Source: Panonychus citri (lineage: Eukaryota > Arthropoda > Arachnida > Trombidiformes > Tetranychidae). Taken from it: a stretch of 64,000 bases of DNA. The notes below the pieces were generated by a model. The model saw only the letters and a program-made list of their open reading frames with translations. It was not told where the DNA came from and made no database searches. Shown here one piece after another: positions 1 through 9,631 of this stretch; position 1 is the stretch's first letter, and the number at the start of each line of letters is the position of its first letter. The stretch is from positions 682,001 to 746,000 of the forward strand of contig NW_026515445.1 in NCBI RefSeq assembly GCF_014898815.1, given 5' to 3'. A program made the translations under genes and the position numbers.

Positions 1-827
1 CAATTTTATCTCAAGTGTTTCAGTTAAAATGCTAACTGTTTCTGGTCATTTGCAAAGTGTTCCCGCTTTTTTGTAGAGGTCATAACCTTTGGGTTGGAAG
101 ACAAGTGTAATAAAATCTTCCCCACCCCCGTTTCTTGTTGGATGCAAACTGTTTCTTTTTGGTTGGTATGACTGTAAAATAATTTTCCTGTTGATTAATC
201 TCTTGATTTCGATAATAATTAATGACTGAACTTAACTGATTGATTAACTGCTCAATTATTTAGATTTCCATTAATTGTCCTTAGAAATACTTTTATTAAT
301 AAAATTCATTTATCACAATTAAATCTTTAGATTAAAGATGGGCTAAGTTAATTTGTCACTTCTAATTATTAATAGTTGATGACTAATCGTCATTTAGTAA
401 CTTAATTATTGATAATTCAATTATGACCAACTCGAAAATCAAAACTATGAATAAATTAATAGCTCTGGTGACAATTTTCACTTTAATTAGAAAATCCAAT
501 CAAAATTTGTAAATTTCTTTATAATTATTATCCATTAACTAAAAAGTTAATTAGTTAAGAACTAAATCAGTGAATTTAAACTGGACCAGAATTAACTAGA
601 AGGACAATAATTACTATGTTAATGGCGATTGTTTATTTTTCCTTCTCTCAATTGTTAATTACATTCAGTTAATTATTAATTCAGTTGTTTTATTTTGTTT
701 TCTCATGTTAACTAAGCGATACTCATCATCGTTACCATCATCATCCTCATCATCTTCATCTACATGTAATTTAAAAGTGATAACAATTAGTTAACCCAAG
801 ATTATTTGGTCCACTTAAATTACCAAT
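1..827. other. AT-rich non-coding sequence, nothing recognised
   Basis: No coding frame or RNA gene could be supported here. The sequence is AT-rich with many short AATTAATT-type words. The last ~100 bases before the LRR ORF contain a short TCATCATC-type run near 727-760 and could hold that gene's promoter or 5' UTR, but no clear TATA box or initiator was identified. Confidence 0.5.
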
Positions 828-1562
828 ATGATTTTCATTATTTCAACGACAATCATTTTCAATTTGTTCATTTGTGGTGGTCACTCATGGGCCGTTGGAA
901 CTGAATTCCCATGTCCAGATGATCCGCATCTCTTTGACCCTTGTCATTGTTCAGTAGTTTCCTTTGATTCAGTTAATTATTATTCACAAATTACCTGTTC
1001 AGGTGTAAATGGTAAACAAATCAAGGAAGCTTTTAATCGGGCTTATCATTATAATAACCATAATCATCACAATATTTCACGATATTATGATATTCTGGTC
1101 ATTAAAGATGTCGGTCTTTTAAATATCTGTTGTGAGGATATGCTGGAAGGATTCAGATTCAAGACAATTAAGATTACTGATTCAAAGATTTGTGTTATCC
1201 ATGCAAATGCCTTCACCTCAACTCATAGTCAAACCAGTGAAATTGTCCTGATGGATGTTACATTTACACCGAATCTTGTTGATGGTGTCCAATTGTTCAG
1301 AGTAGTTCGAAACTTTGGTAATTTAAAAGGTTTTTACATAATCACATCCAATTTAGAGGATGTACCAGCTAATGCGTTCAACGGTGGATCGATCCATTCC
1401 CATGGAAGTAACTTCGGCAGTCAACTTGAGGTCATTCGAATTTGTAATTCAAAGATAACTCATCTTCATGATTATACTTTCACTGGATTACCTCGACTCG
1501 TTTGGATTGATTTTGGTGATAATCAAATAAATCGGGTTTCGACTTGGTCGAAAAGTTGGTGA
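828..1562 (+). pseudogene. Secreted leucine-rich-repeat protein, 3'-truncated by a transposon
   Basis: The ORF starts with a hydrophobic signal peptide (MIFIISTTIIFNLFICGG, residues 1-18) followed by a Cys-rich cap (FPCPDDPHLFDPCHC). Degenerate leucine-rich repeats follow, such as NLEDVPANAFNGG, ITHLHDYTFTGLPRLVWIDF and GDNQINRVS. The shape resembles arthropod secreted LRR proteins of the oplophorus-luciferin non-catalytic-subunit type. A normal member would have more repeats and a C-terminal cap; here the frame stops right after GDNQINRVS, where sequence related to a reverse-oriented gag element begins (about 1530-1580). I infer that the 3' half was lost by transposon insertion, so this is a gene fragment. 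No intron is seen inside the ORF. The ATG is the first in frame and directly precedes the signal peptide. The family name is a resemblance only. Confidence 0.6.
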
Positions 1563-1581
1563 AAGTCGTTTTCCAGCTCAG

Positions 1582-2229
1582 TCAATAAACTTGAAAAAGT
1601 TGAAAGTGAAAAGTCAATAACAACCAATTGGCACAACGAAATTGCAATTTACCCTTTATTATGTATTGTTGACCATTTTGCATTGTCAATTTTGAAAGTT
1701 CTAACCAATTCAAAAGATGCATATTAGGTAAACAACTAGGTAATGGCCAAAATTTTTTGAGCTTACATTTCAAAACAAAGACAAAAAAGTTATTCGCGAA
1801 AAACTTGTTGGAAACTTGGTGAAATGCCCTGTATTCGTTGGCATAATTCAAAGATTTCGTAAATAAATGACGATGCAGATTGATCTGGTTGTTGAGTAGC
1901 GTATGGAGCTGGTTAGATAATTGAGAACGCAAATCAGGTGGACATAAATCTCGTATCATTGACTTTTTTAAACTATTGTAGTTTTTAGGTCGCTCATCTT
2001 CAGGAGTAAATTTACCATTGATAATGTTAAAATAACTCTGTGCTGTACCTCTTAATAAGGTTGGAACGATTATGAACATTTGATCTGAAGTCCATCCATT
2101 GTTCTGCGCAGCAATCACCAATTCATCGAACCATTTGATAACATCATCATTATTTTCTCCAGTTAAGTATGGGATATAAATAGGGTAATTCATACTAGTA
2201 AATTGATCGGATTGTTGTGGTGATAACAT
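1582..2229 (-). pseudogene. Decayed retrotransposon gag fragment (copy 1, minus strand)
   Basis: The minus-strand ORF starts MLSPQQSDQFTSMNYP and closely matches the gag-like sequence at 5712-6350, with shared stretches such as NNGWTSDQMFIIVPTLLRG and FTPEDERPKNYNSLK. After about residue 110 it shifts frame: the matching SFIYEI-ELCQ-I segment reads in another frame, so the C-terminal half of the listed ORF is out of frame. No zinc knuckle, protease or polymerase is present. The ~200 bases upstream of the ATG are also shared with copy 2. It abuts the truncated LRR gene and is the likely cause of that truncation. Confidence 0.7.
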
Positions 2230-2700
2230 TTAGGGTTATAATTATATTCCTTTTATAGTCATTGGATGAAAACCAAAATTATAACAATGTAATTTTAACT
2301 TACCACAGTAACGAACCGATTAGATTAAAATTTCCCATCGGAGGTTAAATAAAGTGGCTCGCATTGCCAATTGGCAGTAACTTAGTTTTTCAAAATGTTT
2401 ACACAAATAATGGATGTAACTAGATGTTCTAAAATTATCGGCAGTCAATTATGGTTATAATGATAAAGGTAAGAGTTTCTTCACATAAAATGAAAAGGGT
2501 GAGAGAGATAAGACATGCGTTAGAGAGTAATAGAGAGAATAGAGTAAGAGAGAGAAAGACCAAGAGAGAGAGATAATTCACTTCCCTCATAACCTTTATC
2601 TTCATTTTCATCTTCATCTTTATTTTTAGTTGTTAGCAACTCGTCTCTGGTTAAGAGACGAGTAGTAGAGAAAGGTGTTGATTGTGACTTCAGAGAACAA
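2230..2700 (-). mobile_element. 5' leader/LTR-like region of gag element copy 1
   Basis: Read on the minus strand, this carries the palindrome CTCGTCTCT-ggtta-AGAGACGAG (2640-2662), which also occurs in both LTRs of the complete element at 4071-7545. A GATGAAGATGAAAATG-like purine stretch and a CT-rich tract (about 2485-2580) follow. The gag-proximal block around 2285-2350 (GTTCGTTACTGTGG) is shared with 5600-5660. Outside these blocks it has diverged. An exact outer boundary and target duplication could not be found. Confidence 0.5.
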
Positions 2701-2739
2701 TCAGCATATCTGTGCTTTGGCTGGAAAATCAGGATTATT

Positions 2740-4070
2740 CAAGTGGCTGCGAAGATTGAATGCAGAAGAAAAAAGGTGATTATCGATGAGGAGGAATGGA
2801 GGTAATACTAAAGCATTGGTTTAGAAATTTAAAACGGAACTTAATAAATCAATCACCGGAAAAGATGTGATAAATTTTGTGCGACAGAATCGTTAAGTGA
2901 ATCTAGTTGATGATATTAACAATACTGAGTTCGAAAGACTCGTCAGTGAGATGAATAAAAAAGACAAAGCAATGCAGTGTATGCAACTTACTCTGGTGAA
3001 ACTGTTGACACTCTATTTTTCAGGACCAATACATGAAAGAATTATAGAAAATGTATTTCAAAATTTTACATGTTGATGAAACATATAAATTGAATCAGAA
3101 TCGAATGGTTCTTTAGGAGTAGTTTCACTTTCTTTCATGCGAGTGTAATCGGAATCTTGTACTCACGAAAGTCATCATGGCTGACAATGACATGGACAAT
3201 CGCTATGCATTTTCAGAGCTAAGTCCAAATCATTAAACACATTTTGAATACTCGATTTCATCCACTCTTTTTTTCATTTACAGAGTTGTCCTCAGGCCGC
3301 AGTTCATGTTTGCATCTTTCATGTTGTTCAAACATTCTTACGAGAGATAATATGCAGCAAAAGAAACATTAATGTACAACAGAGCGATGCTGAACTCAAA
3401 ATTCTGAAGGCAATTGTTTACTCTGATTACAACTGGACAAATATAACGAGTTTTATAGTTCAATCGTTGAATTTGGAGCTCCTTAAGTTACCCGTTATTT
3501 CAACCAAAAGCTTACTGACCAATGTCTGGCAGTATTCGCACTTCAATTTCATGAATAACAACCTGAACTCTGTGCAGATCGTTAGTTGAAACATGGATAT
3601 TTCAGTTTTCAAATTGGGTCAGACACTAATGTCCCTACAACGAGCACTGAAAAAATCTTGGTTTTTTTTCACTTGTAATAAATCAATCATCGTCATCTTC
3701 ATAAACTGTTAGCTATCGTTCGGAAAGTTCACCGCTTCGAGTCCAATTGGATAAAGATTTGTCTACAGGTTGTGTTTATGCCATGGCCGCAACAGAATTT
3801 AAATGGAAAGATACCTTCGAAGAGTTCAAGGCTGGTCTCAATCAAGAGCAAATTTCGATTTTTTCTTCGATAATTGCACTTTACAATGTTATCGCTCCCA
3901 ACGTCATTCCAGCAGTAGGCCTTGTTTACTTAAACTGGTAAGTAGCCCAAATAAATTTGCTTCTTCACGTTCTTTCTACTGCTAATAACGATTTGACTTT
4001 TTCTAGGAGCTGTCGAAATCTTAATCTCCATTATCATCAACAATCACGGAGCTTCCAAATCTTTATGATG
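2740..4070 (+). pseudogene. Decayed MULE-like transposase, 5' part
   Basis: Broken plus-strand frames contain hallmarks of Mutator-like (MULE) transposases. There is DETYKLN near 3075 (first catalytic Asp region), ADNDM near 3185 (second Asp region), then VHVCIFHVVQTFLREI near 3303-3350 (the conserved C-x2-H block). An NNNLNSVQ motif lies near 3560. A 3' splice-like TTTTTTTCATTTACAG precedes the CIFHV block at about 3285. A further exon pair at 3747-3938 and 4007-4070 joins in frame through a GTAAGTAG/TTTTCTAG intron. Several stops interrupt the frame. The 3' end is cut by the LTR element at 4071 and coding resumes at 7551. Family assignment rests on motif order only. Confidence 0.5.
4066..4070. 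repeat. Target-site duplication, left copy (TGATG)
   Basis: The five bases TGATG immediately precede the left LTR and reappear directly after the right LTR at 7546-7550. Removing the element plus one TGATG restores a continuous reading frame across the junction. This supports a single insertion event. Confidence 0.8.
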
Positions 4071-4326
4071 TGTTGGCAAATAAAAGTATTGGCAACTACT
4101 CGTCTCTTAACCAGAGACGAGCTAAAAATAAAGATGATGATGAGGATGAAGGTGATGATGAAGGTGATGATGATGTACAAGATAAATAAAGATACATTGT
4201 AACGAATAGAGTTAGTTGAGTTGGGATGATATTCTCTTCGAGTTCCAAATGAATAAAATGATTTAAATATGTGTCTTTAATTAATGAAGTAATAAAATCG
4301 TAATAAGTGAATAAAACTTTACTTCA
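4071..4326 (+). repeat. 5' LTR (256 bp)
   Basis: Begins TGTTGGCAAATAAAAG and ends AAAACTTTACTTCA, the usual TG...CA ends. It matches 7284-7545 except for a T/C change and the absence of CCCCTT in the second half. It contains a 9-bp palindrome with a 5-nt loop at 4099-4121 and a GATGATGAGGATGAAGG-type purine repeat at 4134-4175. Confidence 0.9.
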
Positions 4327-4328
4327 AT

Positions 4329-4346
4329 TGGTCCGTCGAGCCGGAT
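4329..4346 (+). promoter_or_regulatory. Primer-binding site, tRNA-Tyr-like
   Basis: TGGTCCGTCGAGCCGGAT starts 2 bases after the LTR. Its complement ends in CCA and matches the 3' end of animal tRNA-Tyr (ATCCGGCTCGAAGGACCA) with one mismatch. The tRNA assignment is from general knowledge of tRNA-Tyr sequences, not a search of this genome. Confidence 0.7.
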
Positions 4347-5711
4347 GACGAAGTTCATCTCACCAGTTAAATTATAAATTCCCATTCGTTTCGTGAAAAA
4401 TTTGACTGTTCCAAACGTAATAGTTTCTGTGGTTTATTACCTAAAATCAAGTTTATTGTGCAATTACCTATTACGGAATTTGTGATCAATATAAATACGA
4501 ATTGTTAATCATTATTATCTATCAAAAAATTGTCCCATTTTCTGGTGATACAACGATTTACCCTGAAGACTTCTGTTAAATATAAAAATTTTCTAATCTA
4601 ATTCAAATTCAACTAGCCAATATTATTAATAATACTCACTTTTGCTATTAACAGCTTGGGTTGAATATTATATCAATTACACTTAAAGTTGATATTTTAT
4701 TGTCAGTGTGAATTTTTCATTACTTCTACTTGTTGAATCTTTCTCGATTTCTTTTAATCTTAAACAAAATCTTGAAATTTGAGGTTTTGCAAATAATTAA
4801 GCTCGATTTAATCTCGAGTTGATGTTAATTGATAAAAATGATAATAATAATCAGTAAAAGATCGATTGTCCAATTAAATTTTGAAGAAAACTACCATAGA
4901 AAAACGAATATTGATAGTTATGCTACTGAAACTATACTAATAATTAGAAAACACTAATGTTATAAATCAAAACAGATATCTGTTAATAACAATTCATGAT
5001 GAGCCTAAACTTCAATCAAGATTCAAACATTTTCATTACTAAATAGACGAATAAGTCTCACATTTTGAAGAAATTAACAGAGAACAATCAATATCATAAT
5101 TCATCAATCGTTCGAACCTCAGAATGATAAAATTTCAAAAAAATTAAAAACTAATTAAGAGAAGTTTATTTCATCTCTATCTCTTTATCCAAGTGATTAT
5201 CTGTTAACCCTATGTAAGAATTCAACCTTAGTAAATCGAAACTCTATTAATCTCTTACTCTTTCTCTCTCTCTCTTACTCTCTCTCTCTCTTTCTCTCTC
5301 TTTTTCTCTCTTATCTTTCTTATTTTCTCTCTTATTTTCTCTCTCTCTCTCTTTCTCTTCTCATTTATCACTAGTTCTATAGAATCTTATTACTATTTAA
5401 AGCTTATTGAGCTAGAGAAAGTTCACAATGTAAACCATTAGCTAATAGACGATCTGATCCAAGCATTTAACTCTTTACTGTAACCATAATTGGTTGATGA
5501 TTATAATTAGCTCAACTTATTATAATCATAGGTTGCTAACATTGAAAATTAAATATCTGCCAATTGGCAATGAGAACTGTTTATAAAAACTACTATAAGT
5601 AACCTCTGATGGGAAGGTTTAATCTAATCAGTTCGTTACTGTGGTAGTTTAATTTAGATAATTTGAATTTTGCTCATCCAATCATCATAAAAAGAATATA
5701 ATTTAACCCAA
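4347..5711 (+). other. Non-coding internal leader of the LTR element
   Basis: About 1.36 kb lies between the primer site and the gag start without a supported coding frame. It is AT-rich, with a CT-rich tract at 5235-5360 that has a counterpart in copy 1. From about 5560 it holds the ~150-bp gag-proximal block shared with copy 1 (CTGCCAATTGGCAATG, GTTCGTTACTGTGGTA). The block common to both copies may carry packaging or translation signals; this is inference. Confidence 0.5.
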
Positions 5712-6779
5712 AATGTTATCATTCCAACAACTTGATCAAGTTTACTAGTATGAATTATCCTCCAATATCCCATATTTTACTGAAAATAATGATGATGTTA
5801 TCAAATGGTTCGATCTTTGAAATCGCTGCGAAGAATAATGGATGGACTTCAGATCAAATGTTCATAATCGTTCCAACCTTATTAAGAGGTACAGCACGGA
5901 GGTGTTTTAACTTTATCAATGGTAAATTTACTCCTGAAGATGAACGACCAAAAAACTACAATAGTTTAAAAGATTCAATGATACGAGATTTATGTCCATC
6001 TGATTTTCGTTCTCAATTATCTCAACAACTCCATAACGCTACTCAACAACCAGGTCAATCAACAGCGTCATTCATTTATGAAATTCATGAATTATGCCAG
6101 AAAATAGATGAGAATATACCGGAGATGATTATTCTGAGCATAATTAAGGAAAAGTTACTCCCACAAATCAAGTATGGAATTTCTTTACAAAATCCACAAT
6201 CACTACAACAACTATTAGAATCAACAAGATTAGCGGAAAGAGCTATGCTATCTTGTAAAAATCCGTTCGTTATGCAAAAGGAAAACTTAAATTCTAGCAT
6301 ACACGATACGACATTTAATCTTCAAAAGTCCATCGAACAATTAGCAAGGAGAATTGAGAACTTCTTATCAGACGGTTTGTACTTATTGCAATAAAGTTGG
6401 TCACACCGAACTGAATTGTCGACGTAAACTACGATCCACACTAAAGCTTAATACTATTTCATCCAGTTATCCAGCAACAGCTAATCAACCATACTCATTA
6501 CCTATTCATTACGATCAAAGTTATACCCAATTCACAAACAGTCAACAATATGAAAAGGATTATTGCAGAATCCAATCAACTCAAACTGAACACTCTCTTC
6601 CACGGAGTGGAAGGACCAGAACCCCGGAGACAAGAAATGATGATAATGAAGAAAATAGTGGAAAAAATAAATCGATTCATCAATCAAGACAATCATCCAC
6701 CGCAAGTAGAAAATCAAAAGAGGTAAAAATGGTAATTCAAACTGATCTTAGTGATACAGATGATAATGATCATTTCTGA
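5712..6779 (+). pseudogene. Retrotransposon Gag-like protein with CCHC knuckle, frame-broken (copy 2)
   Basis: The homologous start is the ATG at 5712 (MLSFQQLDQ). Relative to copy 1 an extra base puts the frame out at about codon 10, and further small indels follow around 5760-5825. The long central frame (to 6394) contains NNGWTSDQMFIIVPTLLRG and a capsid-like helical region ending in LESTRLAERAML. A frame change at about 6350-6370 leads into SYQTVCTYCNKVGHTELNC, a CX2CX4HX4C nucleocapsid zinc knuckle (6378-6419). A polar Ser/Thr-rich tail follows to 6779. No protease motif (DTG/DSG) follows. Gag would assemble particles around element RNA, but with these lesions it is unlikely to be functional as a single chain. 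Confidence 0.75.
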
Positions 6780-7203
6780 AAATAATACTATATATAGTTT
6801 CGCAATCATGAATGAAAATGATTCATCAGATGAAAGTTCAATCTTCGATGATGATCCACCTCTAAGTGTTAATGCTAAAAATTTAAGACACGATAATTTT
6901 CTTGTCTACTCAATCAACACTGATGATCCACCATCAATCAAACAATCATCTGATCAACAGAATAAATCTGAGAACGAAACGAAAAAGTCGTTTGACAAAT
7001 TTAATCCTCATGAATCTCAAACTAAATCGTATAAGAAGCGAGAAAAACAACCAGTGGAGGAAAAACAGCCTTGTAACCAACGAACGATTAATCAATCTAT
7101 TTATATCATCATGCTCTTTATGGTAAACCTTTTTCTTCTCGCCGTTTATAAAAAACAAGGAACGGATCTAATATGGAGAAATGTTGATCAACTTCTTCAT
7201 TAA
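6751..7203 (+). CDS. Small 3' ORF of the LTR element with C-terminal membrane segment
   Basis: This 150-residue ORF overlaps the end of gag and stops 80 bp before the right LTR. Residues 20-60 are acidic (NDSSDESSIFDDDPP) and 70-115 highly charged (KKREKQPVEEKQP). Residues about 118-132 form a hydrophobic stretch (YIIMLFMVNLFLLAVY) that could span a membrane, followed by a short basic/polar tail. No known domain was recognised. It sits where an env-like third ORF would be in other LTR elements, but no signal peptide, cleavage site or Cys pattern supports an envelope. It may be a pol remnant, an accessory protein or chance. An alternative start is the internal Met before NENDSS. Confidence 0.35.
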   Translation: MIQMIMIISENNTIYSFAIMNENDSSDESSIFDDDPPLSVNAKNLRHDNFLVYSINTDDPPSIKQSSDQQNKSENETKKSFDKFNPHESQTKSYKKREKQPVEEKQPCNQRTINQSIYIIMLFMVNLFLLAVYKKQGTDLIWRNVDQLLH

Positions 7204-7270
7204 AAACACACTAATACAGATATATCGAAGACCCTCGAGATTTGGATTTGACCAGTGGCATGGTCACCAT

Positions 7271-7283
7271 AAGGCCGGGGAGA
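7271..7283 (+). promoter_or_regulatory. Polypurine tract of the LTR element
   Basis: AAGGCCGGGGAGA directly precedes the right LTR. Purine-rich apart from one CC, it is in the position where plus-strand DNA priming occurs in LTR elements. Confidence 0.65.
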
Positions 7284-7545
7284 TGTTGGCAAATAAAAGT
7301 ATTGGCAACTACTCGTCTCTTAACCAGAGACGAGCTAAAAATAAAGATGATGATGAGGATGAAGGTGATGATGAAGGTGATGATGATGTACAAGATAAAT
7401 AAAGATACATTGTAACGAATAGAGTTAGTTGAGTCGGGATGATATTCCCCTTCTCTTCGAGTTCCAAATGAATAAAATGATTTAAATATGTGTCTTTAAT
7501 TAATGAAGTAATAAAATCGTAATAAGTGAATAAAACTTTACTTCA
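7284..7545 (+). repeat. 3' LTR (262 bp)
   Basis: Near-identical to 4071-4326, with one substitution and a 6-bp insertion (CCCCTT) near 7446-7451. It is followed directly by the TGATG target duplication at 7546-7550. Confidence 0.9.
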
Positions 7546-8525
7546 TGATGTATAACGACAGGCCCGTATTTGACCATGAAGTCACGGATTTGATTAATTG
7601 CAGCATCCGGGGAACATGATGTAACTTGGAAGATTGTCTATGTGGCCATCAATACCAGAGCGTCTCAAAACCAGATACATGTTGTCTCGACATATTTGTT
7701 CAAATTTCGTTATTTATGTCTGCAATGATTGCAATTCAACTTACAACATCGCATCATCATTGTATGGTCATTATGATTGACATTGCCAAAAGGCCAGAGA
7801 TAAGCGGAAAAAAATTCTACAAAATTACGCAAAACTTAGCCTTTTACCGGTCGAAGTCTTGCACGACAAACCCGAACTACATTCGACTTTACAAATTTCA
7901 ATGCAACGGTACGTAGTATTCAGGCCGTTTTTGGAACACCAAAAATTGAAGCCAGCCCATTCGTTGAGAAGATGGAGCAAATGATGTTACCCATCTCGAA
8001 TTCGATGGTTACATATGATTCGCCTCGTCTATGTCTAGAGATATAAGTATTTACATTTTACAAGCTACATTGTCCGTGTATCGATGATTTTTCAATCTTT
8101 TTTTCTTTCTCATCTTAGACCAGAAGACGCTATCCCCACCTATTATTTTGGGATAGATAAATCATACATCATCTGGAACATCGAGTGTAAAAAGGATTTC
8201 GTACCACCTTCTTGAGAAGTATTTGTCGCAAGTTCAAAAATCACGACATAATACCAACAAATATGCTTGTGTCTTGGAAAGATGTATTGATTGTAACGCT
8301 CGAGGTGCCCGATTTCTACATACAATGGTGACCGGCGTCGAAGCTCATATTCGGACCAACTTCGGCCTTGGATGCATCAGTTGCAAGAGATTGTTGACAA
8401 ATACCGAGCAGATCAAAAGACATTTCAATGATTCTCATTTCTTGAACGATGGATTGCTGAAGGAAATCGAAAAACAAAGAGAAATCAATCGAATCAAATA
8501 CCGACGAGGATCACGGGAAATTTGA
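7546..8525 (+). pseudogene. Decayed MULE-associated coding sequence, 3' part
   Basis: Once the LTR element is removed, the frame from 4007-4070 runs on here as MYNDRPVFDHEVTDLI to a stop at about 7620. Further down, an ORF at 8223-8525 reads YACVLERCIDCNARGARF, similar to the W/Y-x-C-x4-C-x-AR pattern of FLYWCH/WRKY-type fingers that accompany MULE transposases. It then has CISCKRLLTNTEQIKRHFND with a following SH, a CX2CX12HX4H C2H2-type finger, and a basic helical end. Whether this belongs to the same transposon as 2740-4070 is likely from position but unproven. Confidence 0.4.
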
Positions 8526-9631
8526 TGGACCATCATCTCTTTGATCATCATAATCTTACCTATCGCTCTGATATTTCGTTTCTTTCTTTCTAATTTTCTG
8601 CTTGATATTTTATTTCGATTTTACTTTAAATTTCAATCATTTTTCCCTACAATTATCTCGATCATTTATACCTTTTGTACCTTTATTTAGAAATATTGAT
8701 TAAAATTTATTACACTGAAATGTTAATCTTTGTTTTGATTCAGCGCGTTTATAAGATTATGAGATTACTAAGATAAGCAGAGAAACAAGAAGAGAAAAAA
8801 AGTAAAGTGAAAGCACTTAAGAATCATATGAGTTCTTTTGATTAAGAACTTATGTGATCTCTAATTGCTCGTTTTTTTATTTTTCTCTTTTCTAATTAAT
8901 TTCTCTCTCTTTCCAATCCTACTAATTGCTGGTTGAGAATCATTATGATTGTTGTTGCTGATTTAATCAACAACAAGTTAGTTGTTAATATTAATTTATT
9001 AACAATGGTGAGTTAATTGTTGATTGATGTTGATTGTGGTAAACAATCAAGGAGATCGGTTTGGACCTTTGACCAGAGATGGTTTTAATACTTGAAATTA
9101 AATAATTTCAATTAATGCATAAAGATAAAAACTTAATCAAATTAAGATTTAATTTAATTGTTTCTTTTTCAGAATTTCTCTTAATTGGTTATATTCCCAT
9201 GGAAGTGGATCAAATTGGAATTCATATTTTGTGTCCAATTGGAATTAACTAAATTAGTGAAATTCTGGCTGTTCTTTATTTCTGTATTTGTCACCGCTGA
9301 AGCTGAAGCTGAACTCTATTATTTTATATATTTAAGCACAATAATCCATTAAAGGAAATCACAGTCTACCTCTTACTCTCTTATAGTTCTTTTCTCTATA
9401 CTTTCTTCCTTGTTTTAGTTTCCCTCTAGTTCTCACTTTCTCTTTATTTTGTATCTCCACTCCTTTGGCTATCACTCCATCTCTCTATCCTCTTGTTACT
9501 CCGCTTCTTTGGTCATTGATCCATCCGGTTCTTTTTTGGTTGCTACTCCTTTGTTGGTTGATACTTCTCTCTTTGTTACTCTGCTCCCTTGGTGATCGGT
9601 CCATCTCTATCTTGTTGTTCTTTCTGTTAAT
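8526..9631. other. AT-rich intergenic sequence
   Basis: No coding frame was supported. A TATATATTTAAG-like stretch lies near 9324 and CT-rich DNA runs from 9360 to 9630, just upstream of the zinc-binding pseudogene, so it may be a relic promoter and leader. The 79-residue hydrophobic ORF at 9465-9704 is a by-product of the CT-rich leader. Confidence 0.4.

Larger units (their letters stand above)
4071..7545 (+). mobile_element. Non-autonomous LTR retrotransposon with gag but no pol
   Basis: The element is 3475 bp with LTRs of 256 and 262 bp that start TGTTGGCA and end TTTACTTCA. A TGATG duplication flanks it. A primer-binding site lies just inside the left LTR and a purine-rich tract (AAGGCCGGGGAGA) just before the right LTR. 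The inside contains about 1.3 kb of non-coding DNA, a frame-broken gag with one CCHC zinc knuckle and a small ORF ending in a hydrophobic segment. No protease, reverse transcriptase, RNase H or integrase motif was found in any frame. The LTRs differ by one substitution and one 6-bp indel, implying recent insertion although gag is already broken. It was therefore probably mobilised in trans. It fits the class described as terminal-repeat retrotransposons with a gag domain (TR-GAG). Confidence 0.85.

Noticed and set aside
2435..2617. 60-aa minus-strand ORF, Leu/Ser-rich
   Set aside because: It is a translation of the CT-rich leader of the gag element, with no domain and biased composition.
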